Made by a program: the position numbers and the translations under genes. The notes below the pieces were generated by a model. The model worked only from the letters and a program-made list of their open reading frames with translations. It was not told the DNA's origin and made no database searches. DNA of 64,000 nucleotides from assembly GCA_963850095.1 (NCBI GenBank), contig CAWKJX010000003.1:62001-126000 (forward strand), read 5' to 3'. This document shows positions 25,725 to 35,956 of the stretch, in pieces. Numbering within the stretch: the stretch's first letter is position 1; each line of letters begins with the position of its first letter. This DNA is from Bog-473 sp963850095. Its GTDB lineage: Bacteria > Actinomycetota > Acidimicrobiia > Acidimicrobiales > RAAP-2.

Positions 25725-27131
25725 GCGGCATCTTCCGCGCCAACCCGCTCGACGCCGCCGGCGCCACCGGCGCCGACGCCCACGCCCAGCGCCGACGACG
25801 CCGACGCCCACGCCGACGCCCACGACGACGGCACAGGCGCCGACGCCGACGCCGAGAACCGCCGTCAGGCGGCGCTGGCCCACGTCAAGGAGCTGCTCCT
25901 CATGCACGGGGCCACCGAGGAGGAGATCGACCAGGCGGTCGACGACGGTGTCATCGACCTCTTCGTGGCCGACCGCATGCTGATCCCGTCGCGTCGTCGC
26001 TACACCCGGTCCGAGGTGGCCGAGCTGACCGGCGTCCCCCTCGACCAGCTCGAGCGGTTCTGGCGGGCCCTGGGGTTCCCCAGCGTCGACGACGACGAGC
26101 GCGCCTTCACCGATCTCGACCTCGAAGCGGTCCGCCTCTACCAGGGGCTCCAGTCGGTCGGCGCGGCGGACACCGATACTGCTCTGCAGATGGCCCGGGT
26201 GATCGGCTCGTCGATGGCACGCATCGCCGAGGCCGAGCTGGCGCCGGGCGTCCTCATCAGCGCGGAAGAGATCGATCCGGTGATGTCCGCCGATGCCTTC
26301 GCCAGCGTGGCCGACGTGACCATCCCCGCCATGGCCAAGGTGCTCGAGTTCGTCTGGCGCCGCCAGGTGTCGGCGGGGATCCAGCGCAACATGGTGGCGC
26401 GCAGCCACGGCCTGACACCCGGGCAGAACCCGACCCTGGCCATCGGGTTCGCCGACATGGTCGGTTTCACGCTGCTCAGCCAGCATCTGAGTGACGAGGA
26501 ACTGGCGGCCGTGGTGCGTCGGTTCGAGGAGATCTCGCACGACATCGTGACCTCGGCCCGGGGTCGCGTGGTCAAAATGATCGGTGACGAGGTCATGTTC
26601 GTGACCGACCAGGTCGCCGACGCGGCGCGCATCGGGCTCGACCTGGCGGACGCCTACGCGGACGACGACCTCCTCTCCGACGTCAGGGTGGGCCTGTCGG
26701 TCGGGCCGGTCCTGGCGCGCGACGGCGACTACTTCGGCCCGACCGTCAACCTGGCCCACCGGATCGTCAACATCGGGAACCCGGGCACCGTGCTCATGTC
26801 GGACGAGTTCCACACGGCGCTGATGGCACAGGCGCCGGGGGAGTTCACGGCCCAGCCCCTGCGGCCACGGCTCCTCAAGGACCTGGGCCGGGTGCAGCTG
26901 TGGTGGTGCGGGCGGGCCGGCCAGGAGGCCGACGGCGCCGGGGCGGCCGCCGACCGCCGCCGCAACGTGCGCTGGGAGCGGTTGTCGGAGGTCCTGCGCG
27001 ATCTCGAAGAGCTGCGGGGAGTGGGCGAGCGGCTGCTCTCGACCGGCCGCCAGGACACAGACGGCCGTCGCGCCGTTCCCGACGCTTCAGCCGTCGCGCA
27101 GACGCGCCGTAGCGATGCGGAACGGCCCTAG
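25721..27131 (+). CDS. Class III adenylate cyclase with N-terminal regulatory domain, frame break in repeat
   Basis: Makes cAMP. The uninterrupted part starts at ATG 25902 (409 residues). Upstream coding character (RRQAALAHVKELLL) continues without a start codon, and ATG 25721, overlapping the gpsA stop, begins a plausible N-terminus in another frame. The two are probably joined through the GACGCC repeat at 25780-25860. The N-terminal 200 residues resemble the autoinhibitory domain of mycobacterial Rv1264. The catalytic domain has metal Asp residues in GFADMVGFT and MIGDEVMF, the preceding Lys (VVKMIGDE) for adenine selection, and NLAHRI for transition-state Asn/Arg. Soluble, cytoplasmic. The low-complexity N-terminus may be a disordered linker. 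Confidence 0.8.
25780..25860 (+). repeat. GACGCC/CGACGC hexanucleotide repeat in the cyclase N-terminus
   Basis: Imperfect ACGCCG/ACGCCC units in which the reading frame of the cyclase changes. Similar repeats occur at 30860-30915 inside the acyl-CoA synthetase. Confidence 0.7.
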
Positions 27132-29773
27132 CTCGAAGGAGCCCTCGAACGGTTGCAGTGGGTAGCCCCGCAGGTCGACCAGCCAGCCGGCGCGCCCGGC
27201 GAAGGACACTGTCGTCGACGCCGCCGTCGGGTTGAACACCCGGGCCTCCAGGACGCCGGCCACCCGGTGGAGGGCGCTCACCTGCGCGCCGTCCACCGTG
27301 AGCATGGTGCCCGACGCCGGCCGGGTACCGCCGCCGAGACTGGACACCGTCTCGAGGGGAAGGAGTACGTCGTCGGCCAGCGCGTACGGGTCGGCGCAGT
27401 CCAGCGCCAGGGCGTAGCGCAGCGTCACCTTCCTGCCGCGCATCTGCAGGCCCTCGACCGCCGTGAGCGGCCCGGCCGGGAAGGGCCGGTAGGTCATGCC
27501 GAGCCGCGACAGCATGCCGGTGGAGCGGAGCACCGTGAGCGCCATCGTCCGGGCGACCGCGTCGTCACCGTCGCCCTCCACGTCGATCAGTTCGTACTCG
27601 CAGACTCCATCGTGGGCGACGGTGAGGCGGCCGGCCGACACGAAGCGGTGGGCCGGGGCCGTCGGCAGCCCGAACTCGTCCGATCTGCCCTCCGCCGTCA
27701 GACCGCGTTCGACCACGGTGAAGGCCGACTCGGCCCGTGAGCCGGTCGCCGGCTCGGGCAGGGGCAGGTGGACCCGAAGTCGGTGGTCACCGCTCGGGTT
27801 GACGAAGCTCGTCGTCACCCGGACCACCGGGTCGTCCGCCCGGAGTTCCACGTCGGTCTCGACGTCCACCCGGTGCTCACCTACCCTGGCCTGGGACGAT
27901 CCGTCCACGTGGTCCGGCCACACGAAGGTCGAGGTGATGCGGGCCCGGGCCCGCACCGGGCCCGCTCTCGTCGACCCGGACCGACACCGAGACGGGCGTG
28001 TCCACGACCGAGTCCTGCCGCGGCGGCGAGTAGTTGTACGAGTCGCCCAGGTCGCCGTCGTCGACCAGCCGGCCGTAGCCGGCCAACCCGTCCACCGAGA
28101 ACGTCCCCGTGGCCCCGTCGACCTCGACGGAGACCAATCCGTTGGACAGCGCGACGCGCCCGTCGTCGTCGCCCGTGCCCACCTCGAAGGCGGTCACCGG
28201 GTGCGCCAGCGGCGCCGCCTCGAACGCCACCCACCCGTACCCGGCCACCTCGCCGCTCACGGCCAGGATCCGCCGCGTCGCCGGCTGGTCCATGGCGACG
28301 CGCACCGACATGTCGGGGCGGGCCCCCAGGCGCGTGTACACATCCTGCTTGGCTTCCGCGATGGGGACGTCGGGCTTCTCCTCGGTCCCGATGGCCAGGG
28401 TGATGTCGAGCCCTTCCTCCGTGTCCTCGATCCGGATTTCGTGCACCCACGCGTCTTCGTCGATGCGCGGCCCCTGCAGCATGCCCAGCATCGTCCGCAC
28501 CGTGTTGGCGTCGAGCACCATGGAGCCCGGCAGTCCGCTCCGCTCGGACACCACCTGGACGTGGGCGGGGGCCGGACCGTCGGCCGGCACCACCAGGTCG
28601 ACCACGCCCGCCCGCGCCCGGGCGGACGGGTTGACCACCGTCGGGCCGGCCACCGACAGCGAGCGGGCGAAGGCCTTCAAGGCCTGGTCGGCCAGCCCGG
28701 ATCCGATCGCCCGGGCCTCGGCGTAGCGGTGCAGCACGGCGTCGACCACGTCGTCGACGGAACAGGCGCAGATGGAGTCGTGGGCCGAGTTGCGCACCAT
28801 CTCCTTCCAGGCCAGCCCGAAGAGGGACGCCGGGTAGTCCGACGCCGGCAGGAACAGCGTGCACAGCGGCTCACCCCGCCGCTCCAGCTCGCGTTCCGCC
28901 GAAGCCACCGGACCGCTTGACGTCGACCCGGTTGGACGTGACGCCCATCAGCATGTTGGACCGGAATCCCGAGCGCAGCTCGCCCACGACACGCTCGAGC
29001 CCGTCGCGCCGCCCGCGCCCGAGATACACCGGCAGCGACGTCACCTCGAAGGCGAACTCGTCCTGCAGGTCGTTGGCCTCCGCCACCACCCGGCCCAGCC
29101 AGGGCTGGGGCATCAAGTGGTCCGAGCCGTTCATGCACAGCAGATCGTCGACGAGAAACGACTCCACCTCGGCCACGTTGTCGCGCGTCCGGCGCACCAG
29201 CGCCTTGGCGTCATCGGGCAGAGCGGCGCCGTTGCCGTACCCGACGGGCAGGTACTCGGCCCGCACCGAGGAGCCGTCGGGCGCCTCCCACACGAACGCG
29301 TTCCTCGTCACCGCCGACGGCACGCCGCGCCACACGACGGCGTCGCGGAAGCCGGCCTGGGCCAGGATCTGCGGCATCTGGGCGATGTGCCCGAACATGT
29401 CGGGCAGGTACCCCACGTCCATGACGCCGCCGAACGCCGCCCCCCGCTCGATCCCCATCTGGAGGTTGCGCACGATGGTCTCGCCCGACGCCAGGAACTC
29501 GTCCATGAGGATGTACCACGGCCCCATGCTCAGGCGCCCGGCCGCCGCCAGCGCCCGCAACCGCTCCTCCGCCTCCGGCCGCACCTCGAGGTAGTCGTCC
29601 ACCACCGCCATCTGCCCGTCCAGCATGAAGTGCGGGTAGCTGGCGTCGCGTTCGAGCAACGGAATGAGCGTGTCGATCAGCTCGACCAGGGCGAGGCGGA
29701 ACTCCTGGTACGACTTGTACCATTCGCGGTCCCAGTGCGTGTGCGGAACGATGGCAATCCTGCGGGCGGTCAT
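27087..29773 (-). CDS. GH38 alpha-mannosidase-type glycosidase, two frame breaks
   Basis: Glycoside hydrolase family 38, about 893 residues. The N-terminus IVPHTHWDREWYKSY is the family start, with zinc ligands in HTHWD; the nucleophile Asp is in YLPDMFGH. The alpha-helical middle contains NSAHDSICACSVDDVV. The C-terminal beta-sandwich runs to the stop at 27087. Frame breaks lie at about 28890-28905 and 27930-27955, and each is repaired by one base. Cytoplasmic (no signal peptide), so it may act on imported mannosides or mannosylglycerate rather than extracellular glycans. ATG 29773 is chosen because it lies 7 nt after TAGTGT; GTG 29782 is the alternative. Its 3' end overlaps the cyclase gene by 45 nt. 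Confidence 0.85.
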
Positions 29774-29780
29774 GACCGCC

Positions 29781-29786
29781 ACACTA
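29781..29786 (-). promoter_or_regulatory. -10 box of the GH38 gene (leaderless type)
   Basis: TAGTGT on the minus strand ends 7 nt before ATG 29773. Confidence 0.55.
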
Positions 29787-29802
29787 TGACCTGCGATCCG
29801 GG

Positions 29803-31349
29803 ATGAGGGCCCCGGTACCGCCGGGCCGCTGGCCGGCCGCGCCCGTCTTGCCGCCGGACCGAACGCTCCCGGCGCTCTGGCGTACCCGCTGGGAGGCCCA
29901 CCCGGGTGCGCCGATGCTGGTGGACAGCCGGGACCCGGCCCACGCCGTGCACGCCGGTGCCCTGGCCGAGCACACGGCCCGTCTGGGCGCCGCCCTGGCT
30001 GCCCGCGGCGTCGGACCGGGTGACCGCGTGCTGTGGTCCGCCCGTGCCTCCATCGGGGCCATCGAGTCGCTCGTCGCCGTTCTCAGCCTGGGGGCGGTGC
30101 TCGTGACGGTCAACCCGTCCGCCACGCCGGCCGAGGTGGCCCACGTCGCTCGACGACTGCACCCCGTCCATTGTGCTGACCGACGACCCCGGAGCCCATC
30201 GATTCCCGCCCGGGGAGGCGGTGCTCGGCCTCGGCGATCTCCTGGCGGCCGCCGACCGCGCCGCCGACCGTGCCGCCGACCAGCGCGACGACCCCGATCC
30301 CGTCCTCGATCCGGCGGCCGACGCGCTCATCGTCTACACGTCGGGCACCACGGGAACGCCCAAGGGGGCCGTGCACAGCCACGCTTCCCTCTTGGCCGGC
30401 GTGACATCGGTCGTCGACGCCTGGGGCTGGGAGCCCGAGGATCGTCTCATCCTCACTTTGCCCCTGTTCCACGTCCACGGATTGTGCGCCGGGCTGTTCG
30501 GCACGTTGGCCGCCGGCGCATCGGCCACCGTGTTCGGCCACTTCGACGAGGACGCCGTCCTGACCGCCGCCGGGGACGAGGCCAACACCATGTTCTTCGG
30601 GGTGCCGACCATGTACCACCGCCTCGCCGCCACGCGCCGGTCCGGCGCGCTGTCCCGGCTCCGCCTCTGCGTCTCGGGCTCGGCCCCGCTGGCGGCCGAC
30701 CTGTGGTCGCAGTTCGACGCGCAGGGTGTGCCCGTGCTCGAGCGCTACGGCATGACCGAGACGCTGCTCACCCTCTCGAACCCCCTCGAAGGCGAGCGGC
30801 GCCCCGGCTCGGTGGGCGTTCCGCTCCCCGGCGTCGAGGCCGCACTCGGCGACAGCGCGGATGCAAACGCCGACGCCACGCCGACGCCGACACCGACGCC
30901 GAGGAGACGACGACGACGCCGCCGAGTTGTACGTGCGCGGCCCCTCCCTGTGCCGCGGCTACTGGGGCCGACCGGGGAATGACCACCTCGAGGCCGACGG
31001 CTGGTTCGCCACCGGCGACCTGGCGTCGCTGTCCGACGACGGCTACGTCTCCATCCGGGGCCGGCGCACCGAGCTCATCATCACGGGGGGGCACAACGTC
31101 TATCCGGCCGAGGTGGAGGCCGTCCTCGCTCGCCACCCCGGCGTGGCGGAGGTGGCCGTGGTCGGCCTGCCCGACCCCGAGTGGGGCGAGACCGTGGTGG
31201 CCTTCGTCGTCGGCGACCCCGACGTCGAGTCACTCCAGCGCCTCGCCGCAGCCGAGCTGGCGGCCTTCAAACGGCCACGCGACGTGCGCCTCGTCGACGT
31301 GCTGCCACGCAACGCCCTGGGCAAAGTCGTGCGCTCCGAGTTGCACTGA
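29803..31349 (+). CDS. AMP-forming acyl-CoA synthetase (malonyl-CoA synthetase-like), two frame breaks
   Basis: ANL-family acyl-CoA ligase of about 515 residues. VYTSGTTGTPKGAVHSHAS is the phosphate-binding loop, with LPLFHVHGL, YGMTETLLTLSNP, GWFATGDLA and GHNVYPAEVE following, and the catalytic lysine in NALGKVVRSEL. The LPLFHVHGLC and TMFFGVPTMYHR segments resemble MatB-type malonyl-CoA/methylmalonyl-CoA synthetases, so a dicarboxylate substrate is a fair guess. The frame shifts at about 30160-30172 and again inside a GACGCC repeat (30860-30915). The start codon is 29 nt from the divergent GH38 start. No clear -10 box was found. Confidence 0.78.
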
Positions 31350-31391
31350 GCGGGCGACCGTCCAGCCCACGGCCCTCCGCCGCCCAGGGGC

Positions 31392-31397
31392 TAGCGT
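31392..31397 (+). promoter_or_regulatory. -10 box of the GYD gene (leaderless type)
   Basis: TAGCGT ends 6 nt before ATG 31404. Confidence 0.55.
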
Positions 31398-31403
31398 GAG
31401 CGC

Positions 31404-31703
31404 ATGGCGACCTTCCTGATGCTCTCGACGGTCGGGCCCAACGGGGCGGCCACCCTGACGGACAACCCCGACCGCCTCAAAGCGGTGAACCGGGAGGTGG
31501 AGGCCATGGGGGTGAAGGTGGTCGCCCAGTGGGCCCTCTTGGGCCAGTACGACTTCTGCACGGTGCTCGACGCGCCCGACGAGACGACCATGGCGCGGGT
31601 GGCGCTCGTCCTCGGGTCGCGCGGCACGCTCAAGACGCTCACGCTCTCGGCCATCCCGATCGACGATTACATCGAAGGCGTGCTGAAGGCCGGCGAGGAC
31701 TGA
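31404..31703 (+). CDS. GYD-domain protein
   Basis: 99 residues, a single GYD/dimeric alpha-beta barrel-like domain. Conserved points are MATFLMLSTVGPNG at the start, WALLGQYDFCTVLDAPDE in the middle and LSAIPIDDYI at the end. The family is widespread in actinobacteria and archaea and has no established function. The G-x-YD motif (GQYD) gives the family its name. It has its own TAGCGT box and converges with a small gene. Confidence 0.8.
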   Translation: MATFLMLSTVGPNGAATLTDNPDRLKAVNREVEAMGVKVVAQWALLGQYDFCTVLDAPDETTMARVALVLGSRGTLKTLTLSAIPIDDYIEGVLKAGED

Positions 31704-31719
31704 TCCGGAGGCCGGCGCC

Positions 31720-31968
31720 TCAGTGCCACCAGAAACCCTGCCGCGACCGCTCCCGCCGGACGTCGTCGCGGGAGAAGAGTTCGCCCAGAACGCTCCCGTC
31801 GGACAGGCGACGGATGCGGTAGCCCTGGTCGGTCATTTCGGCCACCTCGAAGCCGCGGCTCCAGGTCCCCTGGTAGCGATTCCGAACGTCCACCTTCGTC
31901 CCCGGCTCGAGCGGCGTCCGTGCGCCGGCTTCCACGACGTCCCCCCCGCCTTCGCTCACGTCCCCCAT
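31720..31968 (-). CDS. Small conserved hypothetical protein
   Basis: 82 residues from ATG 31968. Not recognised by name. After a Gly/Glu-rich N-terminus, the core TKVDVRNRYQGTWSRGFEVA followed by GYRIRRLSDGSVLGELF looks like a small SH3/Tudor-like beta barrel, and it ends in an Arg-rich stretch with FWWH. No membrane segment. It is divergent from rnhB (11 nt between start codons) and convergent with the GYD gene. Confidence 0.6.
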   Translation of the reverse strand: MGDVSEGGGDVVEAGARTPLEPGTKVDVRNRYQGTWSRGFEVAEMTDQGYRIRRLSDGSVLGELFSRDDVRRERSRQGFWWH

Positions 31969-31979
31969 CGTAGGATCCC

Positions 31980-32703
31980 GTGACCGTCTGCTCGCCCGAC
32001 CTCAAGGAGGAGCGCCGCCTGCGCTCGGAGGGTCACGACGTGGTGGCCGGCCTGGACGAGGTCGGCCGCGGCGCCTGGGCCGGACCGCTCACCGTGGGAG
32101 TGGCGATCGTGCGGCCCCGGGTCCAGATGCGCTCCATGCCCCCGTGGCTGCGCGACTCGAAGATGCTCAGCGAGGCCCGGCGCGAGGACATCTTCGAGGC
32201 GGTCGGCCGCTGGTGCCAGGCCTGGGCGGTCGGGCACGCCACCCCGGTCGAGTGCGACGAATGGGGCATGACCGAGGCGCTGCGCGTGGCGGCCCGGCGC
32301 GCCCTCGACCGGCCTCGAGGACGCCCCCGGCGCACTGTTGGTGGACGGCCCGGTCGACCTGCTTCGCCATCACGAGGACCCGTTCGAGGGCGTGGTCCGG
32401 CCCATCGTCGACGGCGACGCCAAGTGCGCCTCGGTGGCCGCCGCCTCGGTGCTGGCCAAGGTGACGCGCGACCGCATCATGCGCCTGGAGGCGGACCATT
32501 ACCCGGCCTACTGCTTCGAGCACAACAAGGGCTACCCCTCGCCGCTCCACAAGACGGCCCTGCGGGGGTACGGACCATCGGCCATTCACCGCCGCAGCTG
32601 GGCCTTCATGGGGAAGCTGCCCTGGACCGGTGACCCCTGCCGGGCACGTGCGCAGATTTCGTGCGTCGACGACGCCCAAGGGAGCCTCTTCACGGCGTCA
32701 TGA
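31980..32703 (+). CDS. rnhB: Ribonuclease HII, one frame break
   Basis: Cleaves RNA of RNA-DNA hybrids and single ribonucleotides in DNA. About 240 residues. VVAGLDEVGRGAWAGPL carries the first catalytic Asp and Glu, LRDSKMLSEARRE the conserved DSK, LLVDGP the next Asp, and DGDAKCASVAAASVLAKVTRD the C-terminal signature. Frame changes at about 32311-32316 (GACCGGCCTCGAGG). GTG 31980 gives a standard N-terminus. A TAGGAT hexamer lies only 3 nt upstream, too near for the usual spacing. The C-terminal tail beyond GKLPW is not conserved. Confidence 0.88.
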
Positions 32704-32727
32704 TCCGTCTACCAGCCCGTTTCGCGT

Positions 32728-32733
32728 TAGCGT
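32728..32733 (+). promoter_or_regulatory. -10 box upstream of the ABC ATPase gene
   Basis: TAGCGT ends 8 nt before GTG 32742. That GTG opens a 19-codon frame ending in TGA at 32799-32801, which overlaps the ABC gene start GTG 32798 (GTGA). A leaderless leader peptide coupled to the ATPase gene is possible. Confidence 0.4.
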
Positions 32734-32797
32734 TCCGATCCGTGCAGTCGGATTCTCGGAAACGGTGCGGGCGGCGGGCGCCTCGCCTGGCGCCGCG

Positions 32798-34934
32798 GTG
32801 AGCCGGATCCTCGAGATCGAGGGACTCCGTACCGAGTTCCGTCTGAAGAGCGCCAACGTCGTGGCCGTCGACGACGTCACCTTCCACGTCGACGGGGGCG
32901 AGTGCGTCGGCGTGGTGGGGGAGTCCGGCTGCGGCAAGACCACCATCGGCCTCTCCATCATGAAGCTCCTGCCGCCAGTGGGCCACGTGATCGGCGGCAC
33001 CATAAAGCTCATGGGCCAGGATCTCGCCCCCCTGACGGAGAAGGAGATGTGCAAGGTCCGGGGCAATCAGGTGGGCATGGTGTTCCAGGATCCTCTGACC
33101 TCGCTCAACCCGACCATGAACATCGGGGACCAAATTGCCGAGAGCGCCCGGCTCCACCAGGGCGCCTCGAAGAGCGTGGGCCGCAGCCGGGCGCTCGACG
33201 TCCTGCGCATGGTCGAAATGCCCAACGCCGAGCAGCGGCTCGACGCCTACGCCCACGAGCTCTCCGGTGGCCTGCGCCAGCGCGTCATGATCGCCATGGC
33301 GCTGGTCTGCTCCCCCAAGCTCCTCATCGCGGACGAGCCGACGACGGCGCTCGACGTCACCATTCAGGCCCAGATCCTCGACCTGCTCGACCGCCTCCGG
33401 GCCGATCTCGACATGTCGGTGATCCTGATCACCCACGACATGGGGGTCATCGCCGAGCGCGCCGAGCGCGGTCATCGTCATGTACGCCGGCCGCATCGCC
33501 GAGACCGCCGCCACGACCGAGCTCTTCACCGAAATGCGCCACCCCTACGCCGAGGCGCTCCTGGCCTCGGTGTCCAAGCTCGACCAGGACCCGTCCGTGC
33601 GGCTGGTCAGCATCGCCGGGCTGCCGCCGGACCTTTCACAGCCGATCGGGCACTGCCGGTTCGCCGCCCGGTGCCGCTACAGCCAGCCCGATTGCCTGGA
33701 GACCGAGCCCGCGCTCGGGCCTGCCGCCCGGAGCAGCCCCGACCACCTCGCCGCCTGCTTCCACCAGGTGGACGTCGACCCGGACACCATCGCCAAGCGA
33801 CCCGAGGCGGTGGCCATGGCGGCGGACCTGCGAATCAAGGTCGACGAGGTGGCCCTGGCCCGCCATATGGCCCGGGCCGAGTCCCTGGCCCAGGCGCCGG
33901 TACTGGTCCGCGTCGACCACGTCGTCAAGGAGTTCGCCCTCACGCAGGGCGCCGTCGTGCGACACAAGATCGGCACGGTCAAGGCGGTGAGCGACGTCTC
34001 GCTGGCCATCCGGCAGGGCGAGACCTTCGGAATGGTGGGCGAGTCGGGCTGTGGCAAGACCACCATGGGCCGCATGGTGGTGGCGCTCGAGACCCCGACC
34101 TCGGGCGCCATCGAGTTCGACGGCCGCGACATCGTGACCCTCGGCGGGCGTGAGCTGCGCCACCGCCGTCGGGACATGCAGATGATGTTCCAGGACCCCT
34201 ACGCCTCGCTCGACCCGCGTATGCGGGTCGGCTCCATTCTGCGTGAGCCCCTCAACGTCCAGCACATCGGCTCCCACGAAGAGCGGCGAGCCCGCATCCT
34301 CAGGATGCTCGACGAGGTCGGGCTCCCGAGGCGCGCCGCCGAGCTCTACCCGCACGAGTTCTCGGGGGGACAGCGCCAGCGCATCGGCCTGGCCCGGGCG
34401 CTGGCGCTCGAGCCCAAGCTCATTGTGGCGGACGAGCCCGTCTCGGCCCTCGACGTCTCCATTCAGGCCCAGATCCTCAACCTGCTGAAGGAGCTGCAGG
34501 AACGCCACGGCCTGACCTACCTCTTCATTTCGCACGATCTGGCGGTCGTCAAGTACATGGCCGACCGGATCGGGGTCATGTACCTGGGGAAGCTGGTCGA
34601 GGTCGGCCCGGCCCGCGACATCTACGAGCGGCCCGCCCACCCTTACACCAAGGCGTTGATCGACACCATCCCCGTGGCCGACCCGACGGCCAGGTCGGCG
34701 GGGGAGCGCCACATCCGAGGCGAGCTGCCCTCGTCGGTGGACCCGCCGTCGGGCTGCCGCTTCCGCACCCGGTGCCCCTTTGCCCAGGAGCTGTGCGCCC
34801 AGGAAGAGCCGCCGCCCCGGCCGTTCGGCGAGGGTCACTTCGCGGCGTGCCACTTCCCGCTGCAGACGCCCACGGGTCCGCCCGACGGGGACCTCGTCGC
34901 CACCGGTTCCGGCGGCGCCCCTACCGGCGTCTAA
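32798..34934 (+). CDS. Oligopeptide ABC transporter ATPase, DppD-DppF fused, one frame break
   Basis: About 711 residues with two complete nucleotide-binding domains. First: Walker A GESGCGKTTIG, LSGGLRQRVMIAMAL signature, Walker B LLIADEPTTALD, then the oligopeptide-importer C-terminal motif with four Cys (CRFAARCRYSQPDC). Second: GESGCGKTTMG, FSGGQRQRIGLARAL, LIVADEPVSALD and CRFRTRCPFAQELC. These correspond to DppD and DppF, normally separate genes. The frame breaks at about 33467 just after the first H-loop (LITHD), where one G is extra. GTG 32798 is chosen; GTG 32765 in the same frame is possible. Permease and binding-protein genes converge on it from downstream, so the importer is complete. 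Confidence 0.88.
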
Positions 34935-34945
34935 GCGCTTGGCGC

Positions 34946-35956
34946 CTAGCGCTGCTGGAGCCGGACCTCGAGCGCGTCGCGCAGGGCGTCACCGATGAAG
35001 TTGAACGCCACCACGACGAGCACGATGCACAGCCCGGCCGGGTAGATCTCCCACCAGTAGCCGTCCAGCGCGTAGTTGACGCCGTTGGAGAGCATGGAGC
35101 CCCAGTCGGTCTGCGGCGACGGCACGCCCAGCCCTATGAAGCCGAGGGCGGCCAGCAGCAAAATGGCGTCGGCGATGTTGAACGTGGCGTTCACAATGAT
35201 GGTGCCGATGGAATTCGGAATGATGTGGCGCAGGACGATACGCCGCCTGTTGCCGCCCATGACGCGCACCGCCTGCACGTATTCGCGTATGCGCAGCGAG
35301 AGCGCCTGGCCCCGGATCAGGCGGGCGGGTATGAGCCACGACACGAAGGCAATGACGAAGATGAAGACGATCAGGGAGGGCCGGAAGATCACCGCCAGCA
35401 CAATGGCCAGGAAGAGCACGGGGATCGACAGGAAGGCATCGACGACCCGCATCATGAACGAGTCCACCCAGGTCCCGAAGAAGCCCGAAATCGCCCCGTA
35501 GAGCGCCCCGAAGATACTGGCCACGGCAGCAGCGGCGAACCCCACCAGGAGCGAGACCTGGCCGCCGAACATCAGGCGGCCGAGGATGTCGAAACCGCTG
35601 GCGTCGGTGCCGAGCGGGTGGCCGTTGCCCGGCGGGGCGTTGTCGGGGGAGAGCAGCGCCGCCGAGGCGTTGGTCTGGTTGGTGTGGTAGAAGAGCGGCC
35701 CTACGTAGCAGAAGAGCACGAAGAACACAATGATGACCACGCCGGCCACGGCCAGCTTGTTCTCGACGAACACGCTGAGGATCCGGCGGGCCATACCACC
35801 GTGCGAGACGACGTCACCTCCGCCGGGCGCGGCGATGACGTCGTCGGTCAGCTCGTCCGGCAGGACCTCCAGGTCGTCGACCCCGGCGGACGGTGGCGAC
35901 ACCGGCTCGCCGAGCTCGACCTGCGTGGCCCGCACGAGGTCGTCAGGATTTTGCAT
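34946..35956 (-). CDS. Oligopeptide ABC transporter permease, DppC type
   Basis: 336 residues. A 55-residue cytoplasmic N-terminus precedes six membrane segments. HPLGTDASGFDILGRLMFG is the OppC/DppC signature, and the EAA loop reads REYVQAVRVMGGNRRRIVLRH in the usual place. Conserved end: SMLSNG...PAGLCIVLVVVAFNFIGD. It overlaps the upstream dppB-like gene by 14 nt, so both are translated together. It is the last gene of a substrate-binding-protein, DppB, DppC series on the minus strand and converges with the ATPase gene, 11 nt apart. Confidence 0.9.
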   Translation of the reverse strand: MQNPDDLVRATQVELGEPVSPPSAGVDDLEVLPDELTDDVIAAPGGGDVVSHGGMARRILSVFVENKLAVAGVVIIVFFVLFCYVGPLFYHTNQTNASAALLSPDNAPPGNGHPLGTDASGFDILGRLMFGGQVSLLVGFAAAAVASIFGALYGAISGFFGTWVDSFMMRVVDAFLSIPVLFLAIVLAVIFRPSLIVFIFVIAFVSWLIPARLIRGQALSLRIREYVQAVRVMGGNRRRIVLRHIIPNSIGTIIVNATFNIADAILLLAALGFIGLGVPSPQTDWGSMLSNGVNYALDGYWWEIYPAGLCIVLVVVAFNFIGDALRDALEVRLQQR

